Under the pieces are notes generated by a model, which was not told the DNA's origin, ran no database searches, and saw nothing but the letters and a program-made list of their open reading frames with translations. A stretch of 64,000 bases of DNA. Origin: Gemmatimonadota bacterium (GTDB lineage Bacteria; Gemmatimonadota; Gemmatimonadetes; Longimicrobiales; Gaopeijiaceae). Numbering within the stretch: the stretch's first letter is position 1; every line of letters begins with the position of its first letter. The stretch spans positions 37,973-101,972 of the forward strand of contig JAJDYN010000021.1 of NCBI GenBank assembly GCA_022825135.1, read 5' to 3'. A program made the position numbers and the translations under genes. Shown one piece after another: positions 30,203 to 40,155 of this stretch.

Positions 30203-31507
30203 GTGATCCGGCTCCCGGTCCGTTCGGAGGCCGCCGTCCGCGGCGAGCAGGCGAAGCCCGCCGTCTGGTTCCACACCTTCGGGTGCCGGGCCAACCAGTA
30301 CGACACCGAGCGCATGCGCCAGGAGCTGGAGCTCGGGGGCGCCCGCACCGTCGCTCGGCCCGGCGAGGCGGATGCGCTGGTGGTGAACACCTGCACGGTC
30401 ACCAACCGGGCGGATGCCGAGGCGCGCCGGCTGGTGCGCCGCCTGAGGCGGGAGAACCCCGGCGCGCGCATCCTGGTGGCGGGCTGTTCGGCCGCCCTGC
30501 GCGAGGACGACTACCGGAGCATGCCGGAGGTGGACGGAGTGGTGCCGGGACAGGACGCGCGCGCTCTCGCGAGCCACCTGGCGGCGCTGGATCCGGCCTT
30601 CGGTCCGCCGTCGGCCGGCGAGGGGCCGCTGCTGCGCAACGCCAGAGGCACCCGGGCCTGGCTCAAGGTGCAGGACGGGTGCGACCGCAAGTGCTCGTTC
30701 TGCGCCACCCGGCTGGCCCGCGGCGCGTCCGTCTCGCGCCCGCCCGCCGACGTGGTGACTGAAGCCCGGGCGCTCGCGCGCGTCCATCCCGAACTCGTGA
30801 TCACCGGCATCCACATCGGGCACTACGGCAGGGATCTGGAGCCGCGCACCACGCTTGCGGAGCTCTGCGCCCTGCTGCTGGACGCCGTGCCGGTCCGCAT
30901 CCGGCTCTCGTCCATCGAGGCCACCGAAATCGACGACGCTCTGCTGGCGCTGCTCGCCGATTCGGGGGGGCGCCTGGCCCCTCATCTCCATGTTCCCCTG
31001 CAGAGCGGTTCCGACAGGGTGTTGAGGCTCATGCGGCGCTGGCACACGCGCGCGTCGTACCGCCGGCGTGTCCTCGAAATCGCCGGGAGGATGGGACCGC
31101 TGGGGCTCGGCGCCGACATCATCGTCGGCTTCCCGGGGGAGGGCGAGGAAGAGTTCGAGGAGACCCGCGCGCTGGTCGACGAGCTTCCGTACACCTACCT
31201 GCACGTGTTCCCGTTTTCCGTCCGGCCGGGCACCGCGGCCGCCGAACTCCCCGATCGGGTTCCGGGCGATGTCGCTGCGGCGCGCTCCCGAGTACTCCGG
31301 GAGATGGCGCTGGGCAAGAAGGAGCGGTACCTGCGCGGCCGGGCCGGAACCGTGGCGGACATCGTGGTGGAAGGCTCGCGGGGGCGGGTTGCGGGCGTCA
31401 CCGGCGACTACCTGCGCACCCGGATCGAGGGGCACGCGAGCCCCGGCGACCGCTTCCGTTCCGTCCTCGAGCTTCGCGACGGAGAACTGGTCGCCGCAGT
31501 GACCTGA
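30203..31507 (+). CDS. mtaB: tRNA t6A37 methylthiotransferase MtaB
   Basis: A 434-residue radical-SAM enzyme that thiomethylates t6A at position 37 of tRNA, giving ms2t6A. The UPF0004 domain cysteines are present (HTFGCRANQYDTE, VVNTCTVTNRAD, LVAGCSA). So are the radical-SAM cluster CDRKCSFC, the GADIIVGFPGE motif and a C-terminal TRAM-like domain. It starts at GTG 30203; the first 18 residues are not conserved-looking, so an internal start is possible. It is divergent from the hydrolase gene. Confidence 0.95.
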   Translation: MIRLPVRSEAAVRGEQAKPAVWFHTFGCRANQYDTERMRQELELGGARTVARPGEADALVVNTCTVTNRADAEARRLVRRLRRENPGARILVAGCSAALREDDYRSMPEVDGVVPGQDARALASHLAALDPAFGPPSAGEGPLLRNARGTRAWLKVQDGCDRKCSFCATRLARGASVSRPPADVVTEARALARVHPELVITGIHIGHYGRDLEPRTTLAELCALLLDAVPVRIRLSSIEATEIDDALLALLADSGGRLAPHLHVPLQSGSDRVLRLMRRWHTRASYRRRVLEIAGRMGPLGLGADIIVGFPGEGEEEFEETRALVDELPYTYLHVFPFSVRPGTAAAELPDRVPGDVAAARSRVLREMALGKKERYLRGRAGTVADIVVEGSRGRVAGVTGDYLRTRIEGHASPGDRFRSVLELRDGELVAAVT

Positions 31508-31603
31508 TCATCCCCCAGCAGCGCTGGCCAGGGCAACCCTATTGGCCCCGGGCATCGTCTCCCTCAACGGGAAGGGCAGTGGACCCGAGACGAGGAGGGG
31601 GGG

Positions 31604-34057
31604 ATGAGGTGGGGGAACGTCATACCGGCGAGTCTGCCGAAGACCGGGCTGTTCGGCCGCGCGCTGGCTCTGATTGCGGCAAGCCTGGCGTGGGGCGCGA
31701 GTCCGGCCGCGGCACAGGTCGACCTGGTGGGCACGGTACGGGATTCGATCAGCAACGAAGTGCTGCCCAACGTCCTGGTGTCCGTGGACGACCACGCGTT
31801 CCGGGCATTCACCAACGAGTTCGGCCGATTCGTGTTGATCGGCCTGCCCGCCGAGACCGACCGCGTCCTGCGGGTGGAACACCTGGGCTACGAGGTCCGG
31901 GAGATCGCGCTTGACGCCAACGCGGACCGCGAGCTTTCGGTGTTGCTCGTGCCGCGCGCCATCGAGATCGACGGCGTGACCGTCACCGCCACCACCGCGA
32001 CCGATATCGTCGCGCAGGGGGAGGCGGCCGGACAGATCGCGCTCTCGCCCCAGCGGCTGGGGACGCTGCCCTCGCTGGGGGAAACAGACGTCTTCCGAGC
32101 GCTTCAGCTTCTTCCCGGCGTGAGCGGCACCAACGACGCCACCTCCGGTCTCTTCGTGCGCGGAGGCACCCCCGACGAGAACCTCGTGCTGCTGGACGGG
32201 ATGACGGTCTACCACGTGGACCACTTCTTCGGGGTGTTCAGCGCATTCAACCCGGATGCCGTGCAGGATGTCCGTCTCTTCAAGGGCGGCTTCCCCGCGC
32301 AGTACGGTGGGCGAACCTCCAGCGTCGTCGAGATGGTCGGCAAGTCGGGGAACCCGGAAGAGTTCCGGATGTCGGGCGGGCTCAACCTGCTGAGCGCACG
32401 GGCGGTCACCGAAGTTCCGCTGGGCGGGAAGGGGTCGTGGCTGGTCTCCGCCCGCCGGTCGTACACCGATCTCATGCGCACCGGCCTGTACAACGACATC
32501 TTCGGCACGCTGGAGGGCGCCGACGACGCGGATGCCGGGGTGCAGGGGCCGGGTGGAGGGTTCGGGGGAGGCGGTTTCGGCCGCTTCGGCAACTTCCAGC
32601 AGCAGACCTTCGAGCCCGACTTCTACTTCTACGACCTGAACTCGAAGCTCACCTTTCTGCCCACCTCCGAGGATGTCCTCACGCTCTCCGTCTACGGCGG
32701 CGAGGACCGTCTGGACAAGTCGACCCCAGGGCAGGAGATCGCGACCCCCGCGGGTGACACCCGGCTGACCCCGGACAGGGCGGACCTCTCCAACTGGGGC
32801 AACCGCGGCGTGAGCGGGCGCTGGGCACGGCAGTGGGGCAGCCGGCTGGCGACGGACGCGCTCTTCGCCTACTCGCAGTATTTCTCCGAGGCGACCCTCG
32901 ACGTGGCCTCGTCGCAGTTCGCACGCGGGTTCGACGAAGACAACCGCGTGAAAGACCTGACGGCCCGCCTGGACAACACCTGGCGGCCCTTCCCCTCCTC
33001 CGAGATCGGGTTCGGGGCTCAGTTTACCCGCAGCGACGTGTCCTACGCCCTGACCCGCTTGCGGGGCGACTCGGCCCAGACGCTGAACCTGGACGGCGAG
33101 AGCAATCTGACCGCCGGGTACCTCCAGCATTCCTGGACTCCCTCCGCTCGCGTGGACCTGACGGCGGGACTCCGGGTGACCAATTACGACGGGACCGGGC
33201 AGACCTACTGGGAGCCGCGCGCGTCGACCCGCTACTCCCTCACCGATCAACTCTCCCTGACCGGCGCCTGGGGCCGCTACAACCAGTTCGTGAAGCGCGT
33301 CGAGAACGAGGACATTCTGGAGGGAAGCCGCGACTTCTGGATCCTCGCCGGAGACAACATCGCGCCGTCGTCCGCCGAACACTGGATCGCGGGCATCGGC
33401 TACGAGACCGGCGACTACCTGTTCGACGTCGAGGCCTACGTCCGTGACCTTGGAGGCGTCGCGCAATTCTCCACCCGTTCCCGGCGGGCACCCGGTCAGC
33501 GGCTGGCCGAACTCTTCTTCGAGGGCACCGGAACGGCCCGCGGCATCGAGCTGCTGGCGCAGAAGAAGCGCGGCGACCTGACGGGCTGGATCGGTTATAC
33601 GCTCGCGAACGTCGAACACGAGCTCGAGGGGTTCAACGACGGGCTCGCGTTCCCGGCGAGCCACGACCAGCGCCACGAGGTCAAGGCCGTCGGCAGTTAC
33701 CAGCTGGGCCGCTGGACGCTGACCGGGGGATGGGTCTACGGGTCGGGCAGACCGTACACCGTGCCCGAAGCCCAGTACCCGATCACGCTGCTGGACGGGC
33801 GCACGCTCAGCTACATCCACGTCGGCGCGAAGAACGGCGAGCGACTGCCCGCCTATCACCGCCTCGACCTGGCGGCGAGCCGCCGCTTCGAAGTGGGGGA
33901 GTTCTACTACGAGCTGAACCTCTCGCTCTTCAACGTATACGGACGCAACAACGTGTGGTATCGCCAGTTCGACCTGACGGACCTGCCCATGCTGGTCACG
34001 GACGTCACGACGCTCGGATTCACACCCAGCATCGGCCTTCGTGCGGGCTTTCGGTAG
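31604..34057 (+). CDS. TonB-dependent outer-membrane receptor with carboxypeptidase-like N-terminal domain
   Basis: An 817-residue receptor. A signal peptide ending SPAAAQ is followed by a CarboxypepD_reg-like domain (VDLVGTVRDSISNEVLPNV), a plug (VFRALQLLPGVSGTNDATSG, then LVLLDGMTVYHVDHFFGVF) and a 22-strand-type barrel, ending LGFTPSIGLRAGFR. It should import a large or scarce nutrient using TonB energy. GAGGAGGGGGG lies just before ATG 31604. Six bases later the DUF4249 lipoprotein begins, the arrangement known from Bacteroidota receptor operons. A Gly/Phe-rich loop (GGGFGGGGFGRFG) lies near residue 320. The ligand is unknown. Confidence 0.92.
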   Translation: MRWGNVIPASLPKTGLFGRALALIAASLAWGASPAAAQVDLVGTVRDSISNEVLPNVLVSVDDHAFRAFTNEFGRFVLIGLPAETDRVLRVEHLGYEVREIALDANADRELSVLLVPRAIEIDGVTVTATTATDIVAQGEAAGQIALSPQRLGTLPSLGETDVFRALQLLPGVSGTNDATSGLFVRGGTPDENLVLLDGMTVYHVDHFFGVFSAFNPDAVQDVRLFKGGFPAQYGGRTSSVVEMVGKSGNPEEFRMSGGLNLLSARAVTEVPLGGKGSWLVSARRSYTDLMRTGLYNDIFGTLEGADDADAGVQGPGGGFGGGGFGRFGNFQQQTFEPDFYFYDLNSKLTFLPTSEDVLTLSVYGGEDRLDKSTPGQEIATPAGDTRLTPDRADLSNWGNRGVSGRWARQWGSRLATDALFAYSQYFSEATLDVASSQFARGFDEDNRVKDLTARLDNTWRPFPSSEIGFGAQFTRSDVSYALTRLRGDSAQTLNLDGESNLTAGYLQHSWTPSARVDLTAGLRVTNYDGTGQTYWEPRASTRYSLTDQLSLTGAWGRYNQFVKRVENEDILEGSRDFWILAGDNIAPSSAEHWIAGIGYETGDYLFDVEAYVRDLGGVAQFSTRSRRAPGQRLAELFFEGTGTARGIELLAQKKRGDLTGWIGYTLANVEHELEGFNDGLAFPASHDQRHEVKAVGSYQLGRWTLTGGWVYGSGRPYTVPEAQYPITLLDGRTLSYIHVGAKNGERLPAYHRLDLAASRRFEVGEFYYELNLSLFNVYGRNNVWYRQFDLTDLPMLVTDVTTLGFTPSIGLRAGFR

Positions 34058-34063
34058 AGGAGA

Positions 34064-34897
34064 ATGACCATGAGGAACAGAGTCACTTCATTGTTCAGCA
34101 CCGTTCTGGCCGTGGTCGCGGCCATCGCCTGCGACGACGATCTCGCCTTCGCGCCGGAGACGCCCGACACCTTCGTCGTCCAGGCCTTTCTCTTCGCCGG
34201 GGAGCCGGTCACCGAGGTTACGATGACGGGAGTGCTGCCCATCGACGCAGATTCCACCGCCGTGGCCGCCCCGATTTCGGACGCGCGCATCACGATCATC
34301 CGCGACGGCGCGCGGTTCGATCTGGTTCCCACGGGGGATGATCCGGGCCGGTATCACTATCCCGGGGACGACCTGCTGGTCGAGGTGGGGGATGCCTTCG
34401 TGCTGGAGGCTTCCTACGGCGACCGCACCGCGACCGCGGAGACGGTGGTTCCGGTCCCGCCGCAGGGGCTGTCGCTGTCCGCGACCGCCCTGGCGCCTCC
34501 CGAGTTCGGCTCCCGGGGCGGCGGCTTCCAGCCCGGGGCAGGGGAGAGCCTGGTGGCGCGCTGGGAGAACTCCTCCAGCGCACTCCACTACGTCGTGGTC
34601 GACAACATCGAGGCGGAGCCGGCGCCCTTCGCCGAGAGCCCGTTCGGGGGAGGGTTCGCCCGACGTTTCGTCCAGCGTCCGACCGCGGGCGACAGCGCGC
34701 TCGTCAGCGCTCGTTCGCTTTCGTACTTCGGCCGCCATCGGGTGAAGCTCTATCGGGTCAACGAAGAGTACGCCGACCTGTACGAAGGCCTCAACCAGGA
34801 TTCCCGCGACCTGAATGAACCCCCGTCGAACGTGCGCGGGGCACTGGGCGTGTTCTCGGCGTTCAGCGCCGACAGCGCCTTCTTCGAGGTGCGGTGA
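34064..34897 (+). CDS. DUF4249 family lipoprotein, receptor partner
   Basis: A 277-residue protein with a lipoprotein signal (VLAVVAAIAC, C23) and a beta-sandwich-like body (TFVVQAFLFAGEPVTEV and ARITIIRDGARFDLV). DUF4249 proteins usually sit beside a TonB receptor and may act as its surface lid or binding lipoprotein. The six-base gap to the receptor supports joint expression and function. Confidence 0.82.
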   Translation: MTMRNRVTSLFSTVLAVVAAIACDDDLAFAPETPDTFVVQAFLFAGEPVTEVTMTGVLPIDADSTAVAAPISDARITIIRDGARFDLVPTGDDPGRYHYPGDDLLVEVGDAFVLEASYGDRTATAETVVPVPPQGLSLSATALAPPEFGSRGGGFQPGAGESLVARWENSSSALHYVVVDNIEAEPAPFAESPFGGGFARRFVQRPTAGDSALVSARSLSYFGRHRVKLYRVNEEYADLYEGLNQDSRDLNEPPSNVRGALGVFSAFSADSAFFEVR

Positions 34898-35013
34898 CCC
34901 CGTCCTGCACGAATCCCGGGCCGGGCCGGGGGCAGTCTCCCAGGGGCCCGTTACCGAATGTGAGCCACGTGCCCAACCTTGTCCCGTGCCGCCGGACACG
35001 TCCATCATGAGGA

Positions 35014-36606
35014 ATGAGGGGATGGATTCAACATCGGGGATTGAAGAAGCGCGCCGCCGCCGCCGCGACGTTTCGTGACCGGCGATGCGCGCGCCATCCG
35101 ACACCCTTCGGCATCCTGCTGGTGCTCCTGACGTCTGCCGCGTCCACACCCGCGGTGCTTGCGGGCCAGGAGGGAGCCGCGATCATCCGCCAGGAGCCGC
35201 GCTGGTCCGTGGAAGGCAGCCTGGGCTCGCGTCTGATGGGGACCCTGTACGACGAATTCGTCACCCGGAAGACCCTCGCCGACCTGCCGAGCCAGACGCG
35301 GTGGAAGGAGACCGCCAGCCCGGGCCCGGAGGCGCGAGTGGTGCTGCGGCACAATCCCGTCGGGGGCGCGGGCCTCTACGTGACGCTCCTCGCCGGCCAT
35401 TCGGGAACCGTCGGGCGCTATTCCGGCGCGCTCTCACCGCCCGAGGACATTTCGCGCAGCACGAACTACTACGGCGTCGGCTTCGGCCTCGGCATGAAGC
35501 TGTCGGAGTGGGACCGCGGGCGGGGCCTGCTGGCGTACAATCTGGGCACCGTCGCACTCACGCAGACCATCGATCTGTCGCCGGGACATCGCGACGCGTT
35601 CGCGCAGATGGATGCGCAACATCCCGGGGAGATCGAGTGGACCTCGCGCACGTCCACGTCGTGGGGACTCGATCTGGGGGCATCGTTGCGTGTCCCCATC
35701 GGGGAGGATTCGGCGCTCCGTTTCTCGTTCCGGGACCTGGTGATCCCGGTCAACACGGCCCAGCTCGCGGCCCAGGAGCGCGACGACGTCAGATCCGTCT
35801 CCAGCGAACGGGTCGCCTTCAGCCTGGCGCCCTTCACCGCGCACCAGATGAGTCTGAGCGCCGGCTTCGAGTACGTCTTTTCCTGGGCTGCCCCGCGGCG
35901 GGACGTGGTGCGGGTGCTGCCGGAACGGGTCGATGTCGCGGTCGTCGACCCGGCGGTCGAGGCCGCGCTGGAGAGCGCGGCGGCAGGGGACACGGCGCGG
36001 GCGGTCGCCTCCCTCGAACAGCGTGTCGCGCTGGTGCCGCACGACGGTCTCGCATGGCGCGCACTGGCGCAGCTGCAGGCTCCGCGAGCCGAGTTCGATC
36101 CCACGGTGCGCGACCAGACGCTCGCCCATCTCGAACGTGCCCTCAACATGAATCCCGGAGACACGGAGCTGTTGCGGGCATACGGCCGCATCCGCGGCAT
36201 GGTGCAGCGGGAGGGAAGGGTTCCGGCAGCCGTCGAAGTGCGCAGGCTCGAGCTTTCCCGCCTCGCCGTCCAAAGCGGAAGCGACGGAAGCCTGCGGCTG
36301 TCCGGGGCCGCGCGCGGGCTCGGGGCCGACCCCCGGGGGACCTACCGCTACGCGATAATGGTAGAGGTGTTCGATGCCGATGGCCGCATGATGCGCGTCC
36401 GGCCCGGGCTGGACGAGGCCCGGGTGGATCCGGAAGGACGTCTGGTTGTCGAGGGAGACGGGGATCGGCTCCCCCTCGGGCTTGCCCTGGACCTCTTCCT
36501 CGTTCGGCCCGAACCCGGTATCTATTCGCTCCGTCTGAGACTGACCGATCTGGAGTCGGGGGCCACGGTTGAAAGCAGCGAAGGCTTCGAGGTGCCGGGG
36601 AGCTGA
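35014..36606 (+). CDS. Exported protein with beta-barrel-like N-half and TPR-like C-half, unknown function
   Basis: A 530-residue protein not assigned to a family. A signal-like segment (FGILLVLLTSAASTPAVLAGQE) follows a basic 30-residue N-region. Residues about 55-290 have alternating amphipathic strands and resemble an outer-membrane barrel (YGVGFGLGMKLSEWDRG, TSWGLDLGASLRVPIGEDS). About 310-400 are helical and TPR-like (ERALNMNPGDTELLRAYGRI). The last 100 residues form a beta domain (RYAIMVEVFDADGRMM, SLRLRLTDLESG). The start is uncertain. It lies 116 bases after the DUF4249 gene and 23 before the DUF2723 gene. Confidence 0.7.
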   Translation: MRGWIQHRGLKKRAAAAATFRDRRCARHPTPFGILLVLLTSAASTPAVLAGQEGAAIIRQEPRWSVEGSLGSRLMGTLYDEFVTRKTLADLPSQTRWKETASPGPEARVVLRHNPVGGAGLYVTLLAGHSGTVGRYSGALSPPEDISRSTNYYGVGFGLGMKLSEWDRGRGLLAYNLGTVALTQTIDLSPGHRDAFAQMDAQHPGEIEWTSRTSTSWGLDLGASLRVPIGEDSALRFSFRDLVIPVNTAQLAAQERDDVRSVSSERVAFSLAPFTAHQMSLSAGFEYVFSWAAPRRDVVRVLPERVDVAVVDPAVEAALESAAAGDTARAVASLEQRVALVPHDGLAWRALAQLQAPRAEFDPTVRDQTLAHLERALNMNPGDTELLRAYGRIRGMVQREGRVPAAVEVRRLELSRLAVQSGSDGSLRLSGAARGLGADPRGTYRYAIMVEVFDADGRMMRVRPGLDEARVDPEGRLVVEGDGDRLPLGLALDLFLVRPEPGIYSLRLRLTDLESGATVESSEGFEVPGS

Positions 36607-36629
36607 CTGCGGATTCCAGGTCCCGTGAG

Positions 36630-38870
36630 ATGAACGAGCACCGCCCGCCCTACCTCGCCGCCGTCATCGCCGGCGCCGCGATCTTTCTCCTGTACGTCGT
36701 CACGCTGGCTCCCACGACGGCGTTCTGGGACACGAGCGAGTACATCGCGACCGGGTACATCCTCGGGATCCCGCATCCGCCCGGGAACCCGCTCTTCGTG
36801 GTGATGGCGAGGGTGTGGATCGTTCTGCTGTCCCCACTCGGGCTTCCCGTGGCGGTGCGTGTGAACCTGCTGGCCGCCTTCACTTCCGCGGCGGCGAGCG
36901 GGTTCTTCTTTCTGGTGGCCCACCGCATCGCATGGGGGCTGCTGGGCGACCACCGGCGGGCGCTGGTGGGGGCGGCGGCGAGCGCGCTGCTGGGCGCCAC
37001 GGCGTTTACCGTGTGGAACCAGTCCGTGGTCAACGAGAAGGTCTACACGGTCAGCGTGCTGGTGATCGCAGCGGTGACCTGGCTGGCGGTGCGCTGGCGC
37101 GACCGGCGCGGCGAACCCGGGAGCGGGCGCCTCCTGCTGGTGGCGGGCTACCTGATGATCCTGGGCTGGTCCAACCACACCATGTCGCTCCTGCCCGTGC
37201 CGGCCCTGGGCCTGATGCTGCTCATGACGGCCCCGAGGGTGCTCTTGCGCCGCGACCTGTGGATGCGCGCGCTCCCGCTCGTCGTGGTCGGCCTGTCCTT
37301 CAACGTGTTCCTGCCGATTCGGGCCGCCCAGCGGCCGGTGATCAACGAAGGCGACCCGCTCTGCGAGTCCGCCGGCGAAGTGGCGGCCGCCGTGTTGACC
37401 GCCGGGAACGCGGGTTGCCCCAGGCTCGCCTCGGTTCTCCAGCGGGACCAGTACGCGCCGCCGCCGCTGACCCAGCGCCAGTCGCCCCTGTCCGCGCAGT
37501 TCCAGAACTATTTCCAGTACTTCGACTGGCAGTGGGCGCGCGGGCTGGATCCCACTCCGGTACCGAGCGGAACGAGGGCTCCCGTCACCGGGGTCTTCCT
37601 CGCCCTGGGCCTGTTCGGCCTGCTCGTCATCCGGCGCGCCGACAGACAGTTGTTCGCCTACATGGCGACGTTGACGGTGACCGTGACGGTCGCGCTCGTA
37701 ATCTACCTGAACTTCAAGTACGGCTATTCGCTGGCGCCCGGGATCGCCGACCCGGACCTGCACGAGGTGCGTGAGCGGGACTACTTCTACATCGCCGGGT
37801 TCATCGTGTGGGGCGTGCTGGCGGGGATCGGGCTCACCGGTATCTGGCACATGGCCGCGCGGGGGCTGGGGCGGACGAGCCCGGTCACGGGGAGCCGGGT
37901 GCCCGTGGCAGGAGCACGATGGGCGCTGGGGATCGTGACGTTCCTGGCGGCGCTGATCGCGCTGACGCCGCTGGCGGCCAACTGGCGCTGGGCGAGCCGC
38001 GCCGGGGACTACGCGGCCCGCGACTGGGCGTACGATCTGCTTCAGAGCGTCGAGCCCTACAGCGTCCTGTTCACCAACGGGGACAACGATACCTTCCCGC
38101 TCTGGTATCTCCAGGAAGTGGAGGGAATCCGGAGGGATGTCACCGTCATCGTGGGGCAGTATCTGTTCACGCAGTGGTATCCCCGGCAGCTGCAGGAGTT
38201 GACCGGGCCGAACCGGCAACGGCCCTTCGAGCCCGACGAGCGGGTAGCCGGCCTGTATCCCGCGCGCGAGATGCCCGGTCGCCCGGTGCTCTCGCTCGCG
38301 CCCGAGGAGATCGACCGGATCCAGGGGGCCGCCACTCCGCAGGACGCCAACGTTCGCCTGGGTCCCGTCGTGGTGCAGTACCCGCGCGGCACCTACCTCG
38401 ACCGGGGGGACCAGGTGGCGCTGGCGATCATTCGCGACAGCATCGCCGAGCGGCCAATCTACTTCGCATGGACCGGGGGGATCATCCGCTCGCTGGGCCT
38501 GCACGACTTCGGGGTCCGGCAGGGGCTCGCGACCCGGCTCGTTCTGCGGGACATCGAAACGGACGGGCGCTTCGTCAGGACCGACGCCGCTCTGGGCGGG
38601 GAATGGGTCGATCTGGAGCGCACGCGGCGGCTCTCCAGCGAGGTGATGATGGCCCGCAGCCTCCGCTATCGGGATGTCTGGGCCGACCGCACAACTCTGA
38701 ACATTCCCTACTACTACTTCCACTTCAGCCGGGTGCTGTTCGACCGGGGTTCGGCGGCCGGCCTGCCGGCGGAGGAACTGGCCCGGTACCGCGCCGACAT
38801 GGAAGCGTTCGGCGTCACCATGCAGGGCGGATACCGGGTGATTCCCGAAGCGGCGCCGGGAGCCGGATGA
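36630..38870 (+). CDS. DUF2723 family membrane protein (GT-C-like)
   Basis: A 746-residue polytopic protein. The N-terminus has the DUF2723 pattern LAPTTAFWDTSEYIATGYILG followed by GIPHPPGNPLF, with the early acidic residue of the first loop that GT-C mannosyltransferases use. About ten membrane helices precede a soluble C-terminal domain (NGDNDTFPLWYLQEVEGI). The family is related to protein O-mannosyltransferases and frequent in Bacteroidota and Gemmatimonadota, so surface-protein glycosylation is likely but unproven. It overlaps the MoeB-like gene by four bases (ATGA). Confidence 0.85.
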   Translation: MNEHRPPYLAAVIAGAAIFLLYVVTLAPTTAFWDTSEYIATGYILGIPHPPGNPLFVVMARVWIVLLSPLGLPVAVRVNLLAAFTSAAASGFFFLVAHRIAWGLLGDHRRALVGAAASALLGATAFTVWNQSVVNEKVYTVSVLVIAAVTWLAVRWRDRRGEPGSGRLLLVAGYLMILGWSNHTMSLLPVPALGLMLLMTAPRVLLRRDLWMRALPLVVVGLSFNVFLPIRAAQRPVINEGDPLCESAGEVAAAVLTAGNAGCPRLASVLQRDQYAPPPLTQRQSPLSAQFQNYFQYFDWQWARGLDPTPVPSGTRAPVTGVFLALGLFGLLVIRRADRQLFAYMATLTVTVTVALVIYLNFKYGYSLAPGIADPDLHEVRERDYFYIAGFIVWGVLAGIGLTGIWHMAARGLGRTSPVTGSRVPVAGARWALGIVTFLAALIALTPLAANWRWASRAGDYAARDWAYDLLQSVEPYSVLFTNGDNDTFPLWYLQEVEGIRRDVTVIVGQYLFTQWYPRQLQELTGPNRQRPFEPDERVAGLYPAREMPGRPVLSLAPEEIDRIQGAATPQDANVRLGPVVVQYPRGTYLDRGDQVALAIIRDSIAERPIYFAWTGGIIRSLGLHDFGVRQGLATRLVLRDIETDGRFVRTDAALGGEWVDLERTRRLSSEVMMARSLRYRDVWADRTTLNIPYYYFHFSRVLFDRGSAAGLPAEELARYRADMEAFGVTMQGGYRVIPEAAPGAG

Positions 38871-40102
38871 GGATGCACGTTTCCGAAGGACAGCGGGGCG
38901 GGAACGGTCCCCGGGCGGCGTCGAACCGGCTGTCGCCCCCTGAACTGCTCCGCTACGCCCGGCACCTGGTCCTGCCCGAGGTCGGCCTCGACGGCCAGCG
39001 CAGGCTCAAGTCGGCCCGCGTGCTCGTGGTGGGCGCGGGAGGGCTCGGCTCGCCGGTGGCGCTCTACCTGGCCGCGGCAGGGGTGGGCACGCTCGGACTC
39101 GTGGACTTCGACGAGGTCGACGCGACCAACCTGCAGCGTCAGATCCTGCACGGGGAATCCGACGTGGGGCGGCTTAAGCTCGACTCCGCCCGCGACCGGC
39201 TGGCCGAAACCAACCCCCATATCCAGGTCGTCGCCCACGACGCCAGGCTGAGCAGCGGAAACGCCCTGTCCCTGCTGGCCGACTACGACGTGGTCGTGGA
39301 CGGCACCGACAACTTCCCGACCCGCTACCTGGTGAACGACGCCTGCGTGATGCTCGGCAAGCCCAACGTGTACGGCTCGGTGCACCGCTGGGAGGGGCAG
39401 GTGTCCGTGTTCGCCACGGATGGCGGTCCGTGCTACCGATGCCTTTTCCGCGAGCCGCCTCCGCCGGGCCTGGTGCCCAACTGCGCCGAGGGCGGAGTCC
39501 TGGGGGTCGTTCCGGGAGTGGTGGGCTCGCTCCAGGCGCTCGAGACCGTGAAGCTGATCCTCGGGCAGGGAAGTCCGCTTGCGGGGCGGCTGCTCATCTT
39601 CGACGGGCTGGAACTGGAGTGGCGCGAGGTCTCCGTCCGGCCCGATCCCGCCTGTCCGGTATGCAGCGGCAGCCCCACGCAGACCGAACTCATCGACTAC
39701 GAAATCTTCTGCGGCGTCGAGCCGGAGGCTGAACCCATGACCCACCCCGCGAACGAGGAAGGCCGTGAACCGGCGGGACCCGGAGGCATCGACGTACTGG
39801 AGGCCAGCGCCCGCCTCGGGGGCGAGGCCCCGCCCTTCCTCCTGGATGTGCGCGAGACCTACGAATGGGACATCTCCAACCTCGCGCCGCAGGGCGCGGT
39901 GCTGATTCCCATGGGCGAAGTGGGTGCCCGTCTCGACGAGATCCCGCGCGAGCGCCAGATCATCGTCCACTGCCGCACCGGCGTCCGCAGCGGCGACGTG
40001 GCGAATCAGCTCTGGCGGGCGGGGTACCGCGACGTGCTGAACATGGAGGGGGGGATCAACGCCTGGGCCCGGCTGATCGATCCCGGGCTCCAGATCTACT
40101 GA
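38867..40102 (+). CDS. MoeB-type adenylyltransferase with C-terminal rhodanese domain
   Basis: A 411-residue cytosolic protein that activates the C-terminal Gly-Gly of a sulfur-carrier protein (MoaD or ThiS) by adenylation and can add sulfur. The nucleotide site is VLVVGAGGLGSPVALYLAAAG. DATNLQRQILH follows, and two CxxC pairs (C189/C192 and C263/C266) bind Zn2+. The rhodanese domain has the active loop HCRTGVRS with C369. This is the MoeZ/MoeBR architecture, linked to molybdopterin, thiamine or cysteine synthesis. ATG 38867 overlaps the upstream stop. Confidence 0.93.
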   Translation: MRMHVSEGQRGGNGPRAASNRLSPPELLRYARHLVLPEVGLDGQRRLKSARVLVVGAGGLGSPVALYLAAAGVGTLGLVDFDEVDATNLQRQILHGESDVGRLKLDSARDRLAETNPHIQVVAHDARLSSGNALSLLADYDVVVDGTDNFPTRYLVNDACVMLGKPNVYGSVHRWEGQVSVFATDGGPCYRCLFREPPPPGLVPNCAEGGVLGVVPGVVGSLQALETVKLILGQGSPLAGRLLIFDGLELEWREVSVRPDPACPVCSGSPTQTELIDYEIFCGVEPEAEPMTHPANEEGREPAGPGGIDVLEASARLGGEAPPFLLDVRETYEWDISNLAPQGAVLIPMGEVGARLDEIPRERQIIVHCRTGVRSGDVANQLWRAGYRDVLNMEGGINAWARLIDPGLQIY

Positions 40103-40155
40103 ATAGTCGAGCCGCGCCTCTTGCCCGGATCTTCTTCAAGTCCGCGGACAGGGCC

